DNA of 64,000 nt from Christensenella sp036660175 (GTDB lineage Bacteria; Bacillota; Clostridia; Christensenellales; Christensenellaceae), in the NCBI GenBank assembly GCA_036660175.1, contig JAVXBD010000001.1:1-64000 (forward strand), in the 5' to 3' direction. The position numbers and the translations under genes are program-made. A model generated the notes under the pieces. It worked only from the letters and a program-made list of their open reading frames with translations. It had not been told where the DNA came from and searched no databases. Positions 44,387-52,595 of this stretch are shown in pieces; the stretch's first letter is position 1; every line of letters begins with the position of its first letter.

Positions 44387-45922
44387 TTAAAATTTTTGCT
44401 GAAATTTTGAAATTTTATCGTATACGCCACCATTGGCTAAACTTTCATATGCGTCACAATAGATGGCATACATTTCATCATAAATGACAACATTTTTTGA
44501 AATCGGCTCAAATCTCTTTGCGGGTTTTACCATTGCTTTAGCTGCTTGTACAACATTTTCGTATACACCAATTCCCACAGCGGCACACATTGCTGCACCC
44601 AAAACAGCTGCATCTTTTACGGCAAGTGTTTCCACTGGAATATTGTACATGTCTGCCTGTATTTGATTCCAAATATCAGATTTTGTTGCACCGCCAATAA
44701 CTCTTCCTACGTTGACATCAAATCCATTTTTTCTGATTGCAGTAATGATGTCACGCATCTCCATTGTAATTCCTTCCATACAGGCTCTTGCCATGCAAGC
44801 CCTATCATGCGCAAGCGTTAATCCTAAAAACGCACCACGTGCATTAGAATTCCATCGAGGAGCTGCAGAACTTGCAAAATACGGCATCATAATCAGCCCT
44901 TTTGCACCAACGGGTACAGTTTCTATCATTTTATTTAAATCTTCAAAGATATTTGTGTGATTATTTTTTGACTGAAAGTTTTCAAGTGCTGCAATTTCTG
45001 TTGAAAACCATTTGTAAACAACCGCAGCAGCATTTTGAAGCCCTTCAAATTCCCACATACCATGCAGTGCATGATTTGTTACCATGGTATTGCCCGTTGC
45101 ATCTCTGTATTTTGAATTCAGCAATGCTGTTGCAAGGCCGCCAGTACCAAGGGATGCTGAAACAATTCCACTTTCTACAACACCAGCACCGATTGCTGCA
45201 CTGTTTTGGTCACCAATTCCAACACAAATGGGTGTTCCTTTTGCAAAAACACAGTTGCTTGTTACTTCACCAATTTTTGTACCAGACTGCATCACTTTAG
45301 GCAGTATTTTTTTGTCAATTTCAAACTTAGAAATCAACTCACTGCTATATTTACAATTATCGGTTTCCCACAATCCCCAAAAGGCTGCATCTGGCTCATC
45401 TGTATAATAATCATCTGCGCCTAATTGCTTTAAGATATAATCCTGTACTTGACAAACTTTTTTTGTTCTTTGCCAAATTTGTTGCTCATATTGACGAACC
45501 CACATGATTTTAGGCAGAATCCAACAAGTGTTCAGCGGTAAACCAGATATTCTATAAAACTCATCTTTACCAAATTTTAAATCAAGTTCTTCAACTTGCT
45601 CACTTGCACGGTTATCCATCCATGAAATCATCTTGATGGGTTGGTCGTTTTCATCAATAAAAATGCACGAACTTCTTTGTGCAGAAATACTAATTGCAGC
45701 AATTTCTTTTGCATCAATCTGACTGGCAGCCATAGCAAGTTCACTTGCTTTTAAAACCGCATTAAAAAGTGTTTGCGCATCCTGCTCTACCCAGTTTGGC
45801 TTCGGGTAAATACAAGGATACTCTACATATCCGCTGGACAGCGCATTTCCTTCAAAATCAAATAGTATTGTTTTTGTGCCAGTTGTGCCGACATCAATTC
45901 CCACCACATAAGCTTTTTTCAT
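44387..45922 (-). CDS. FGGY-family carbohydrate kinase (xylulokinase-like)
   Basis: This 511-residue sugar kinase of the FGGY family has the N-terminal phosphate-binding motif VGIDVGTTGTKTILFDFEG, VSASLGTGGLATALL, and the second family signature region MEGITMEMRDIITAIRKNG...VIGGATKSDIWNQIQADM. It would phosphorylate a ketose or polyol brought in by the ABC transporter. The overall pattern is closest to xylulokinases, but FGGY specificity (xylulose, fuculose, rhamnulose, ribulose, glycerol) cannot be read confidently by eye. It is flanked on both sides by URO-D genes in the same operon. Confidence 0.9.
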   Translation of the reverse strand: MKKAYVVGIDVGTTGTKTILFDFEGNALSSGYVEYPCIYPKPNWVEQDAQTLFNAVLKASELAMAASQIDAKEIAAISISAQRSSCIFIDENDQPIKMISWMDNRASEQVEELDLKFGKDEFYRISGLPLNTCWILPKIMWVRQYEQQIWQRTKKVCQVQDYILKQLGADDYYTDEPDAAFWGLWETDNCKYSSELISKFEIDKKILPKVMQSGTKIGEVTSNCVFAKGTPICVGIGDQNSAAIGAGVVESGIVSASLGTGGLATALLNSKYRDATGNTMVTNHALHGMWEFEGLQNAAAVVYKWFSTEIAALENFQSKNNHTNIFEDLNKMIETVPVGAKGLIMMPYFASSAAPRWNSNARGAFLGLTLAHDRACMARACMEGITMEMRDIITAIRKNGFDVNVGRVIGGATKSDIWNQIQADMYNIPVETLAVKDAAVLGAAMCAAVGIGVYENVVQAAKAMVKPAKRFEPISKNVVIYDEMYAIYCDAYESLANGGVYDKISKFQQKF

Positions 45923-45964
45923 TTTTTAAAGCCCTCCGTATATATCGTAATACAACAGCCTTTG

Positions 45965-47122
45965 TTAAATCGCTTTTTCTCTCATTTCAACAATTGTTTC
46001 AAGTAATGCAACAACATTTTCAAGAGGTACATCGTTCATAATTTCTTGTGCCGGCGCTATAATATGGCCACCGCCTTTTCCAAGAATTGTAATTGCTTCT
46101 CTTGCCATCGTTTTTACTTCTTCTGGTGTTTTGGTCGGCAGTGTTTGTGTATCAATTCCGCCCCAGAAAACAAGATCTTTACCGTATTCACGTTTTAAAT
46201 ATTTTAAATCATTACATGGCTGTACAGGTTCCCAGCCATCAAGGCCAATATCAATTAGTTGAGGCAGGTAGTCAATCATTGCTCCACATGAGTGCATAAT
46301 GATGTACTGCCCATTCTTTTTATATTCAGAAAACAATCTCTTATAATGAGGCAAAATTTGTTCAGTAAACATTTTAGGTGAGAAAAATCCACTGATTTGC
46401 ATACCTAAATCATCACCATGATGAGCAAACTTAAAGCCCATATCGGACTTCACTTGTGCAAGTTTCATTCTATAATCCGTTACTTTTTCCATCAAGCACG
46501 AACATAACATTGGATTGCCTGCCATTTCTGTCATAAATCTTTCCCAACCCATCAATGCGTAAGAACGCTCATAGGTTGCAAAATATCCAGAAGGAATGAT
46601 GCACATATCTCCAGCAACACCATCTTTATCTCTTTCATACCATGTTAAGTTTTGAGGATCTAATGGATCTGGTATTTCATAGTTCATGATAGCATCTTCA
46701 AAAGACATATCCATATATTTTGTTAATCTTTCAGGCAGAACTTTTCTAGCAGCCTTGTCTTTTTCTTTGTCGCCCATCAGCACACCATAATCTGTAAAGA
46801 ATCCATCCTCACCAATTACAATACCAAGACCCCAACGATCGTATACATGATTATTTTCAAAATCTGTATATACATATCCTTTTTTTGCAAGTTCGGTCAT
46901 CATTTCTGGATCATTTCTCCAAAAAAGAGGAATATCATCTGTTGCATAAGTAAATGCAATATGATTTTCTAAATAATCATCGAGCTGGTCTGGGCTGTCA
47001 AGACCTAACGCTTCACTAATTGCTTTGTCACGTGTTCTGTCGGAAAAGGAAATTTGACTTGGCAAATAGTCGATATTACGTTTTTCAAATAGTGCCAGTA
47101 CTCTGTCCGCTTTTGTCATCAT
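45965..47122 (-). CDS. URO-D superfamily protein, first gene of sugar operon 2
   Basis: This 385-residue URO-D-fold protein has H277-S-C279-G (IIMHSCGAMIDYLPQLIDIG), LDGWEPVQPCNDLKYLKREYG and LVFWGGIDTQTLP. The C-terminal strand IIAPAQEIMNDVPLEN keeps the APxx...VPLEN frame of MtaA-like enzymes, with Gln at the expected third-ligand Cys position. It is the first gene of the minus-strand operon, transcribed from the promoter at 47266-47294, and divergent from a SorC regulator. Substrate unknown. Confidence 0.85.
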   Translation of the reverse strand: MMTKADRVLALFEKRNIDYLPSQISFSDRTRDKAISEALGLDSPDQLDDYLENHIAFTYATDDIPLFWRNDPEMMTELAKKGYVYTDFENNHVYDRWGLGIVIGEDGFFTDYGVLMGDKEKDKAARKVLPERLTKYMDMSFEDAIMNYEIPDPLDPQNLTWYERDKDGVAGDMCIIPSGYFATYERSYALMGWERFMTEMAGNPMLCSCLMEKVTDYRMKLAQVKSDMGFKFAHHGDDLGMQISGFFSPKMFTEQILPHYKRLFSEYKKNGQYIIMHSCGAMIDYLPQLIDIGLDGWEPVQPCNDLKYLKREYGKDLVFWGGIDTQTLPTKTPEEVKTMAREAITILGKGGGHIIAPAQEIMNDVPLENVVALLETIVEMREKAI

Positions 47123-47265
47123 AATAAAATACCTCCTAATATAGTGCTTACTCTCATTTCATCATAAAAGTTCTTGTTCATAATTTATAGTTTAAAGATA
47201 ATATTATAAAATTATACTGCTAAAATTATATTTTTGTAAAATATGGTTCTTCTTTGCTTACTATT

Positions 47266-47294
47266 AGAATATAATTTTGCAAAGCATATGTCAA
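47266..47294 (-). promoter_or_regulatory. Promoter of sugar operon 2
   Basis: On the minus strand TTGACA (47294-47289) and TATTCT (47271-47266) are 17 bp apart. The operator-like palindrome at 47313-47326 lies about 19 bp upstream of the -35 box, a position that suits an activator. Confidence 0.75.
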
Positions 47295-47312
47295 TAAATT
47301 TAAGGTTTCGGA

Positions 47313-47326
47313 TGCACATTTGTTCA
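47313..47326. promoter_or_regulatory. Candidate SorC operator, upstream copy
   Basis: The 14-bp site TGCACATTTGTTCA shares 12 of 14 bases with the copy at 47438. It is upstream of the operon 2 promoter. Confidence 0.6.
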
Positions 47327-47403
47327 TATATATGCCTATTCGTAATATACAAGACTTAATATAACAATTTTCCATGTATATTTATCAAATAATTTACGGA
47401 AAC

Positions 47404-47432
47404 TTGACATTATCGTTCTATATTTATATAAT
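47404..47432 (+). promoter_or_regulatory. Promoter of the SorC regulator gene
   Basis: Consensus TTGACA (47404-47409) and TATAAT (47427-47432) with 17-bp spacing; a start site near 47439 would fall within the second palindrome. Confidence 0.85.
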
Positions 47433-47437
47433 ATTAG

Positions 47438-47451
47438 TGAACATTTGTTCG
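47438..47451. promoter_or_regulatory. Candidate SorC operator over the regulator start site
   Basis: TGAACATTTGTTCG contains the perfect palindrome GAACA-TT-TGTTC. It lies 6 bp past the -10 box, so a bound repressor would block the regulator's own promoter. Confidence 0.65.
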
Positions 47452-47476
47452 GATAAGTTTTGAAGGAGATTATAAA

Positions 47477-48436
47477 ATGAGCAGTACCTATTCCAGAGAG
47501 CAACTTGTTAAAGTTTCAAAACTTTACTATTTAGGAAATATGAGCCAAGAGGACATCAGTAAGATTATGAATATTTCACGTCCAATGATTTCTAGAATGC
47601 TAAGTATGGCACGTGAACGTAAAGTAGTAGAGTTTAAAATCAATTCCTCTCCCTCATTATATTCTGAAATGTCAAAAAAAATACAGGATTTTTACAATTT
47701 AAAATATGTTTATGTAGTGCCATCATCTTTTTCTCAAGAAGAATCAAAACTTGAAGTTGCAAAGAAAGCTGCTGATTTTTTAAATCTACAGTTGAAAAAT
47801 GATATTGTGATTGGCTGTGCATGGGGTACAACAATTGACAGATTTGTACACGCATTCTTGCCCGAAAAAACAATTTCTGGTGCATCGGTTATGCAATTAA
47901 CAGGCAGCCTCAATGCGCATATTGTAGAAACAGATGGCAGAGAACTCGCAAAAGAGCTTGCAACGAAATTAAATGCACAATTATACACGCTTCAAACGCC
48001 GTTGATTGTTGGAAATCCACTGCTAAAGCAGCTCTTGATTGATGAACCCGAAACAAGAAGACAATTTGATATGTTTAGAAATATTGACATCGCTTTTGTT
48101 GGTGTTGGCTCCAGTAAGCCTGAAAACAGTGTTTCCTATAAAGCTGGATATATTACAAAAGAAGAAGCACAGGTTTTGGAGGATATGGGTGCAGGTGCCG
48201 ATATTTGCGGACATCGTATTACAAAAAATGGTAATAAGGTCCAGACAATACTAACGGACAGAGTTATTTCAATTGATCTTGACACGCTCAAGCAAATACC
48301 GTTGGTTGTTGCACTTGGTGCTGGCGAGGACAAAGCCCCTACCATTGTTGCAGGAATACGTGGAAAATACATAGATGCAATTATTATTGACGAGCTTGCT
48401 GCGATTTCAATTATAGAAACTGAAAAGATGATATAA
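47477..48436 (+). CDS. SorC-family transcriptional regulator of sugar operon 2
   Basis: This 319-residue regulator has an N-terminal helix-turn-helix (MSQEDISKIMNISRPMISRML) and a SorC-type sugar-binding domain (IVIGCAWGTTIDRFVHAF, VMQLTGSLN, PLVVALGAGEDKAPTIVAGIRG). GAAGGAG precedes the start. It is divergent from sugar operon 2 and has operator-like sites on both sides of the shared control region, so it most likely regulates both itself and that operon in response to the transported sugar or its phosphate. A terminator follows at 48456. Confidence 0.91.
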   Translation: MSSTYSREQLVKVSKLYYLGNMSQEDISKIMNISRPMISRMLSMARERKVVEFKINSSPSLYSEMSKKIQDFYNLKYVYVVPSSFSQEESKLEVAKKAADFLNLQLKNDIVIGCAWGTTIDRFVHAFLPEKTISGASVMQLTGSLNAHIVETDGRELAKELATKLNAQLYTLQTPLIVGNPLLKQLLIDEPETRRQFDMFRNIDIAFVGVGSSKPENSVSYKAGYITKEEAQVLEDMGAGADICGHRITKNGNKVQTILTDRVISIDLDTLKQIPLVVALGAGEDKAPTIVAGIRGKYIDAIIIDELAAISIIETEKMI

Positions 48437-48455
48437 CGGCTAAAATGAAGTGTAC

Positions 48456-48503
48456 AAAAAACCTCCATATATCGTATGTTTTTCGATATGTGGAGGCTTT
48501 TTT
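48456..48503. terminator. Bidirectional terminator between SorC regulator and citrate synthase
   Basis: A 13-bp stem (48462-48474 with 48484-48496, one G-T wobble; CCTCCATATATCG / CGATATGTGGAGG) is flanked by an A run on one side and a T run on the other, serving two convergent genes. Confidence 0.88.
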
Positions 48504-48512
48504 AGTTGCAAT

Positions 48513-49877
48513 TTATTTTCTTTCATCAATTTTTACATATTCACGTGCATCAAAAATGCTCTTATATGCCGGTCTAATAATTTTGCCAGCATTAAGCAAT
48601 TCTTCAATTCTGTGCGCACTCCACCCAGCAATACGAGCAATCGCAAAAATTGGCGTAAACAGTTCGGTGGGCAGATTGAGCATACTATAAACAAATCCGC
48701 TGTAAAAATCAACATTTGCACTGACGCCTTTATAAATCTTGCGCTCTTTTGCAATGACCTCTGGTGCACATTTTTCAACTATGGAATACAGCTGAAATTC
48801 CTTTGTTAATCCTTTTTCATCGGACAGACTCTTGACGAATGCTTTAAAAATATTCGCTCTTGGATCGGAAAGTGAATAAACTGCATGTCCCATGCCATAA
48901 ATCAGCCCAGCTTTATCAAATGCCTGCTTATTGAGCAAAGAAACAAGATACTGTTTGACTTCCTCTTCGTCTGTCCAATCCTTAATATTTTTCTTCATAT
49001 CATCAATCATTTGCACTACTTTTATATTAGCGCCACCGTGCTTTGGACCTTTTAAAGACCCGAGCGATGCTGCAACTGTTGAATAGGTATCTGTACCTGA
49101 GGATGAAACAACTTTTGTTGTAAAAGTGGAGTTGTTTCCGCCTCCATGCTCTGCGTGCAGAACCAATGCTACATCTAATATTTTTGCTTCCAGTTTTGTA
49201 TATTTACTATCAGGACGGAGCAAATACAGAATGTTCTCCGCAGTCGATAAATTCGGTTGCGGCGAATGAATAAATAGGCTTTGTCCATCATGATAATGTT
49301 TAAAAGCTTGATAGCCATATACAGACAGTAGCGGAAACAACGCAATGAGTTCGATTGATTGGCGCAGTACATTTGGAATACTAATGTTATCTGCTTTTTC
49401 ATCATATGAATAAAGTGTCAGTACACTTCTTGCAAGCGTATTCATCATGTCAGAGCTAGGTGCTTTCATAATAATATCTCTAACAAAACTTGTTGGAAGC
49501 GTTCTATAATGCGCAAGCAACGCTGTAAAATCTTCTAATTCATCTCTATTTGGCATTTCGCCCATCAATAAAAGATATACCGTTTCTTCAAACCCAAATC
49601 GTCCTTCACGGATAAAACCATCTACAATATCTTCAATGTTGATACCACGATAATAAAGACGGCCTTCACAGGGTATCATTTCGTCCCCTTGTTCAACAAA
49701 GGAAACAATATCTGATATTTTTGTTAAACCTGCTAAAACACCTTTTCCGTTTATATCACGCAATCCACGTTTAACCTGATACTTATTATAGAGTGCTGCA
49801 TCAATTTGATTATTCGCATTACAGCGTTCTGAAAGTGCTGCAATCTCTGGTGTGATTTCTGAAAACTTATCTGACAT
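48513..49877 (-). CDS. gltA: Citrate synthase
   Basis: Citrate synthase (454 residues from ATG 49877) condenses acetyl-CoA and oxaloacetate. The catalytic His regions are visible in LHAEHGGGNNSTFT and YGMGHAVYSLSDPRANIFK, along with GSLKGPKHGGANIKV. The form resembles the long citrate synthases of Clostridia and not the roughly 370-residue Bacillus type. The frame extends upstream to 49979, but AAAGGAGG lies about ten bases before ATG 49877 and the extension is not family-like. Repeated TTATACA elements occur 140-250 bp upstream. Malic enzyme and an LDH/MDH-family gene lie upstream on the same strand, suggesting a C4/citrate metabolic group. Confidence 0.94.
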   Translation of the reverse strand: MSDKFSEITPEIAALSERCNANNQIDAALYNKYQVKRGLRDINGKGVLAGLTKISDIVSFVEQGDEMIPCEGRLYYRGINIEDIVDGFIREGRFGFEETVYLLLMGEMPNRDELEDFTALLAHYRTLPTSFVRDIIMKAPSSDMMNTLARSVLTLYSYDEKADNISIPNVLRQSIELIALFPLLSVYGYQAFKHYHDGQSLFIHSPQPNLSTAENILYLLRPDSKYTKLEAKILDVALVLHAEHGGGNNSTFTTKVVSSSGTDTYSTVAASLGSLKGPKHGGANIKVVQMIDDMKKNIKDWTDEEEVKQYLVSLLNKQAFDKAGLIYGMGHAVYSLSDPRANIFKAFVKSLSDEKGLTKEFQLYSIVEKCAPEVIAKERKIYKGVSANVDFYSGFVYSMLNLPTELFTPIFAIARIAGWSAHRIEELLNAGKIIRPAYKSIFDAREYVKIDERK

Positions 49878-50233
49878 ATGACATAATCCTCCTTTTTTCT
49901 GTGTTGATTTTCTATCGTATACGTAAAACAAATGAAAAGCATTTCCATAAATACTTTCGACGTACATCGTGATTTGCAAATTAGAACTTAAATCTTATAT
50001 CACAAAATCAAACTTATTTATACAATAAACTTTTGTGTAAATAATCTCAACTTATATTATACAATAAATCATACTTTTTGTAACGCTTTTTTTAATATTT
50101 AGCAATTTTATACAAATTATTTTGTGTATAATTTCTGTTTTATATATAAATTAAAAAAATAAATGCGAAACAAAAAAAGCGTTCATTTTATACAATTAGA
50201 TAAAATAAACGCTTTTAAATTTTAAAGCTTACC
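49878..50233 (-). promoter_or_regulatory. Upstream region of citrate synthase with repeated TTATACA/TGTATAA elements
   Basis: This 356-bp gap contains the malic enzyme terminator (50175-50216) and three inverted-repeat elements: 50108-50131 is the best (TTATACA, 10 bp, TGTATAA), 50018-50042 is similar (TTATACA, then TGTAAAT), and 50057-50083 is weaker. Another TTATACAATTA lies inside the terminator. They look like binding sites of one dimeric regulator. A clear -35/-10 pair was not identified. No coding potential seen. Confidence 0.6.
50175..50216 (-). terminator. Terminator of malic enzyme
   Basis: A long AT-rich stem (AAAAGCGTTCATTTTAT / ATAAAATAAACGCTTTT, one mismatch) follows the malic enzyme stop by 17 bp and runs into T residues on the minus strand. 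Confidence 0.8.
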
Positions 50234-51406
50234 TTATATTCTATTAACACCTGTTTTAATTGCCGCTTCTGCTACAGCTTTTGCAACTGTTTGCGCTACC
50301 TCTTTATTAAAAGGAGAAGGAATGACGTACTCAGGTTTTAACTCTTCTTTTGAAATCAAACTTGCAATTGCATATGCCGCTGCTATTTTCATCTCATCAT
50401 TGATGTCGCTTGCACGAACGTCAAGCGCACCTCTAAAAATACCAGGAAAAGCCAAAACATTGTTGATTTGATTTGGAAAATCGCTTCTTCCTGTTCCAAC
50501 AACCGCCGCTCCTGCATTTATAGCAAGATCTGGCATAATCTCTGGTACTGGGTTTGCCATTGGGAAAAGAATAGGATCTTTTGCCATGGATTTTACCATT
50601 TCTTCTGTTACTGTTCCAGCGGCAGAAACACCGATAAACACATCTGCTCCAGCTAAAACATCTGCAAGACTACCTTTTTTCATGAATTTGTTAGAGATTG
50701 CAGCCATTTCTTTTTTCTCATCATTTAGCCCATCTCTTCCCTCATAAATTGCACCTTTGCGGTCACACATCACGACATCTTTTAATCCCATCGCCATCAA
50801 AAGTTTGATGATTGCAATACCAGCCGCACCTGCACCTGATGTTACGACACTGATATTCTCTATGTTTTTCCCAACGATTTTCAAAGAGTTAATCAATGCA
50901 GCAAGCGTTACAACTGCTGTACCATGCTGATCATCATGGAAAATCGGAATATCACAAACCGCTTTAAGCTTGCGTTCAATTTCAAAACATCTTGGTGCAC
51001 TGATGTCTTCTAAATTGATACCGCCAAAGCTTCCTGCAAGAAGCGTTACTGTTTTTACAATATCATCGACATTTTTACTTCTGATGCACAGCGGAAATGC
51101 GTCAACATCGCCAAATGTTTTAAACAGAACGCACTTCCCTTCCATAACGGGCATGCCAGCTTCTGGTCCAATATCTCCTAATCCCAGTACTGCTGTACCA
51201 TCTGTAACAACTGCTACGATATTCCCTCTGCGTGTATATTCATAAGACATATTTACATCTTTTTCAATTGCAAGACACGGTTCAGCAACACCTGGCGTGT
51301 ATGCAATTGATAAATCTTCTTTTGTTTCTAAAGGCACTCTACTGATTACTTCAATTTTGCCCTTCCACTCCGTATGCGCTTTGATTGCTAATTCTTTGTT
51401 ATCCAT
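50234..51406 (-). CDS. NAD(P)-dependent malic enzyme
   Basis: This 390-residue malic enzyme of the short bacterial type oxidatively decarboxylates malate to pyruvate. Motifs are YTPGVAEPCLAIEKD, the metal site IPIFHDDQHGTAVVTLAAL, the dinucleotide fold SVVTSGAGAAGIAIIKLL, and FPMANPVPEIMPD. The frame extends to 51418, but GGAGG six bases before ATG 51406 decides the start. It follows the LDH-family gene by 28 bp and is probably co-transcribed with it. Cofactor preference cannot be judged by eye. Confidence 0.94.
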   Translation of the reverse strand: MDNKELAIKAHTEWKGKIEVISRVPLETKEDLSIAYTPGVAEPCLAIEKDVNMSYEYTRRGNIVAVVTDGTAVLGLGDIGPEAGMPVMEGKCVLFKTFGDVDAFPLCIRSKNVDDIVKTVTLLAGSFGGINLEDISAPRCFEIERKLKAVCDIPIFHDDQHGTAVVTLAALINSLKIVGKNIENISVVTSGAGAAGIAIIKLLMAMGLKDVVMCDRKGAIYEGRDGLNDEKKEMAAISNKFMKKGSLADVLAGADVFIGVSAAGTVTEEMVKSMAKDPILFPMANPVPEIMPDLAINAGAAVVGTGRSDFPNQINNVLAFPGIFRGALDVRASDINDEMKIAAAYAIASLISKEELKPEYVIPSPFNKEVAQTVAKAVAEAAIKTGVNRI

Positions 51407-51434
51407 AATATCCTCCATTTATTTTTAGTATTAT

Positions 51435-52379
51435 TTAATCTACTAATGATTTATGTAAAAAGGTTTTCATTGTTGTTGCTGAAGTTTTCAGTTCTTCCAG
51501 TTCTTTCTCATTTAAGTGTAAATCAACCACTCTCTTGATACCATTTCTTGTAATAATGCAGGGTAACGAGAGTGCAACGTCTGATATTCCATATTCTTCA
51601 TCAAGCACATGTGTTACAGGAAGTACGGTATGTTCATCATCTAAAATTGCTGAAACAATACGCCCGACCAAGAGTGCAATACCATAGTTTGTTGCACCTT
51701 TTAGGCTAATGACTTCTGCTCCTGAATCTCTTGTCCTTGTAAATATTTTTTCTCTGTCCAAAACTTTTCCAGTATCATTACATACATCATCAATCCGTTC
51801 TCCTGCGATGGTAACACCACTCCATATGGGAACTTGTGTATCTCCGTGTTCTCCGATGATATATGCATTGATGTCCCTAATATCAGAATCAAAATACTGA
51901 CCTAAGAAATATCTAAATCGTGATGTATCAAGCAGAGTTCCGGTGCCAATGACCTGTGAAGCAGGCAATCCTGATTCTTTTTGCGCAACATAAGTCAGTG
52001 CATCTACAGGATTTGATACTACAATAATCATGGTATCGTCATTGTGTTTTACAACATTCCGTACAATATCTTTCATGATTTTAATATTTGTCTGTGCCAG
52101 TTCCAAACGAGATTGACCGCTTCTGCGTGCTACACCTGCTGTAATAATCACCATAGAAGCATCTTTACAATCCTCATAAGTACCATCTTTTATAGATAGT
52201 TGTCGATAAAAAGCAATTCCGTGTTTCATGTCAAGAACGTTTCCGTGTGCCTTATCTTTGTCAACATCAATGATGACAATGTCAGAACTCAAACGTTTGA
52301 GCATTAGGGTATATGCGACGGTTATGCCTACATTTCCTGCGCCAACTACTACAATTTTGTCTCTAGATTTTTTTATCAT
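51435..52379 (-). CDS. LDH/MDH-family dehydrogenase, probably malate-specific
   Basis: This 314-residue NAD-dependent 2-hydroxyacid dehydrogenase of the lactate/malate family has the Rossmann motif VVGAGNVGITVAYTL, VSNPVDALTYVA, the substrate Arg in LDTSRFRYFLG and the catalytic His in IGEHGDTQVPIWSG. Overall it looks like L-lactate dehydrogenase, but the specificity loop reads TAGVARRSGQSR: the residue aligned with Gln102 of LDH is Arg85, the residue found in malate dehydrogenases. Grouping with malic enzyme and citrate synthase supports a malate role. The promoter is at 52443-52471. Either name is possible until tested. Confidence 0.85.
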   Translation of the reverse strand: MIKKSRDKIVVVGAGNVGITVAYTLMLKRLSSDIVIIDVDKDKAHGNVLDMKHGIAFYRQLSIKDGTYEDCKDASMVIITAGVARRSGQSRLELAQTNIKIMKDIVRNVVKHNDDTMIIVVSNPVDALTYVAQKESGLPASQVIGTGTLLDTSRFRYFLGQYFDSDIRDINAYIIGEHGDTQVPIWSGVTIAGERIDDVCNDTGKVLDREKIFTRTRDSGAEVISLKGATNYGIALLVGRIVSAILDDEHTVLPVTHVLDEEYGISDVALSLPCIITRNGIKRVVDLHLNEKELEELKTSATTMKTFLHKSLVD

Positions 52380-52442
52380 CGTTTTGTCCTTTCGAGTAAT
52401 ACAATAATTTATAAAATTAATGAACCAATCCTACCCCATTAT

Positions 52443-52471
52443 ATAGTATAACTCACAAATCAAATTGTCAA
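52443..52471 (-). promoter_or_regulatory. Promoter of the LDH/MDH-malic enzyme operon
   Basis: On the minus strand TTGACA (52471-52466) and TACTAT (52448-52443) are 17 bp apart, about 65 bp before the dehydrogenase start. Confidence 0.75.
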
Positions 52472-52517
52472 TACTTTCACAAACATTATTTTGCTATTTA
52501 TTAGAATCATTATATAA

Positions 52518-52545
52518 TTGACAAATGATTCATTCATGATAAAAT
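52518..52545 (+). promoter_or_regulatory. Promoter of the DMT transporter gene
   Basis: TTGACA (52518-52523) and TAAAAT (52540-52545) are 16 bp apart, about 50 bp before the transporter start at 52596. It is divergent from the dehydrogenase promoter. Confidence 0.65.
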
Positions 52546-52595
52546 TATTAACTGTACGCACTTCCGTTTTACTTTGTATTAGAAAGGTTCTCAGC

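Larger units (their letters stand above)
47123..47476. promoter_or_regulatory. Divergent control region of sugar operon 2 and its SorC regulator
   Basis: This 354-bp non-coding stretch holds two back-to-back sigma-A-type promoters (listed separately) and two copies of a 14-bp near-palindrome with core ACATTTGTTC at 47313-47326 and 47438-47451. A weaker partial copy (TTCTTGTTCATA) occurs near 47171-47182. The rest is AT-rich with no open reading frame I would support. Confidence 0.8.

Noticed and set aside
787..47122. URO-D genes as heme biosynthesis (hemE)
   Set aside because: They lack the HemE N-terminal signature, carry the His-x-Cys motif of the methyltransferase branch, are six in number, and sit in sugar operons with no other heme genes.
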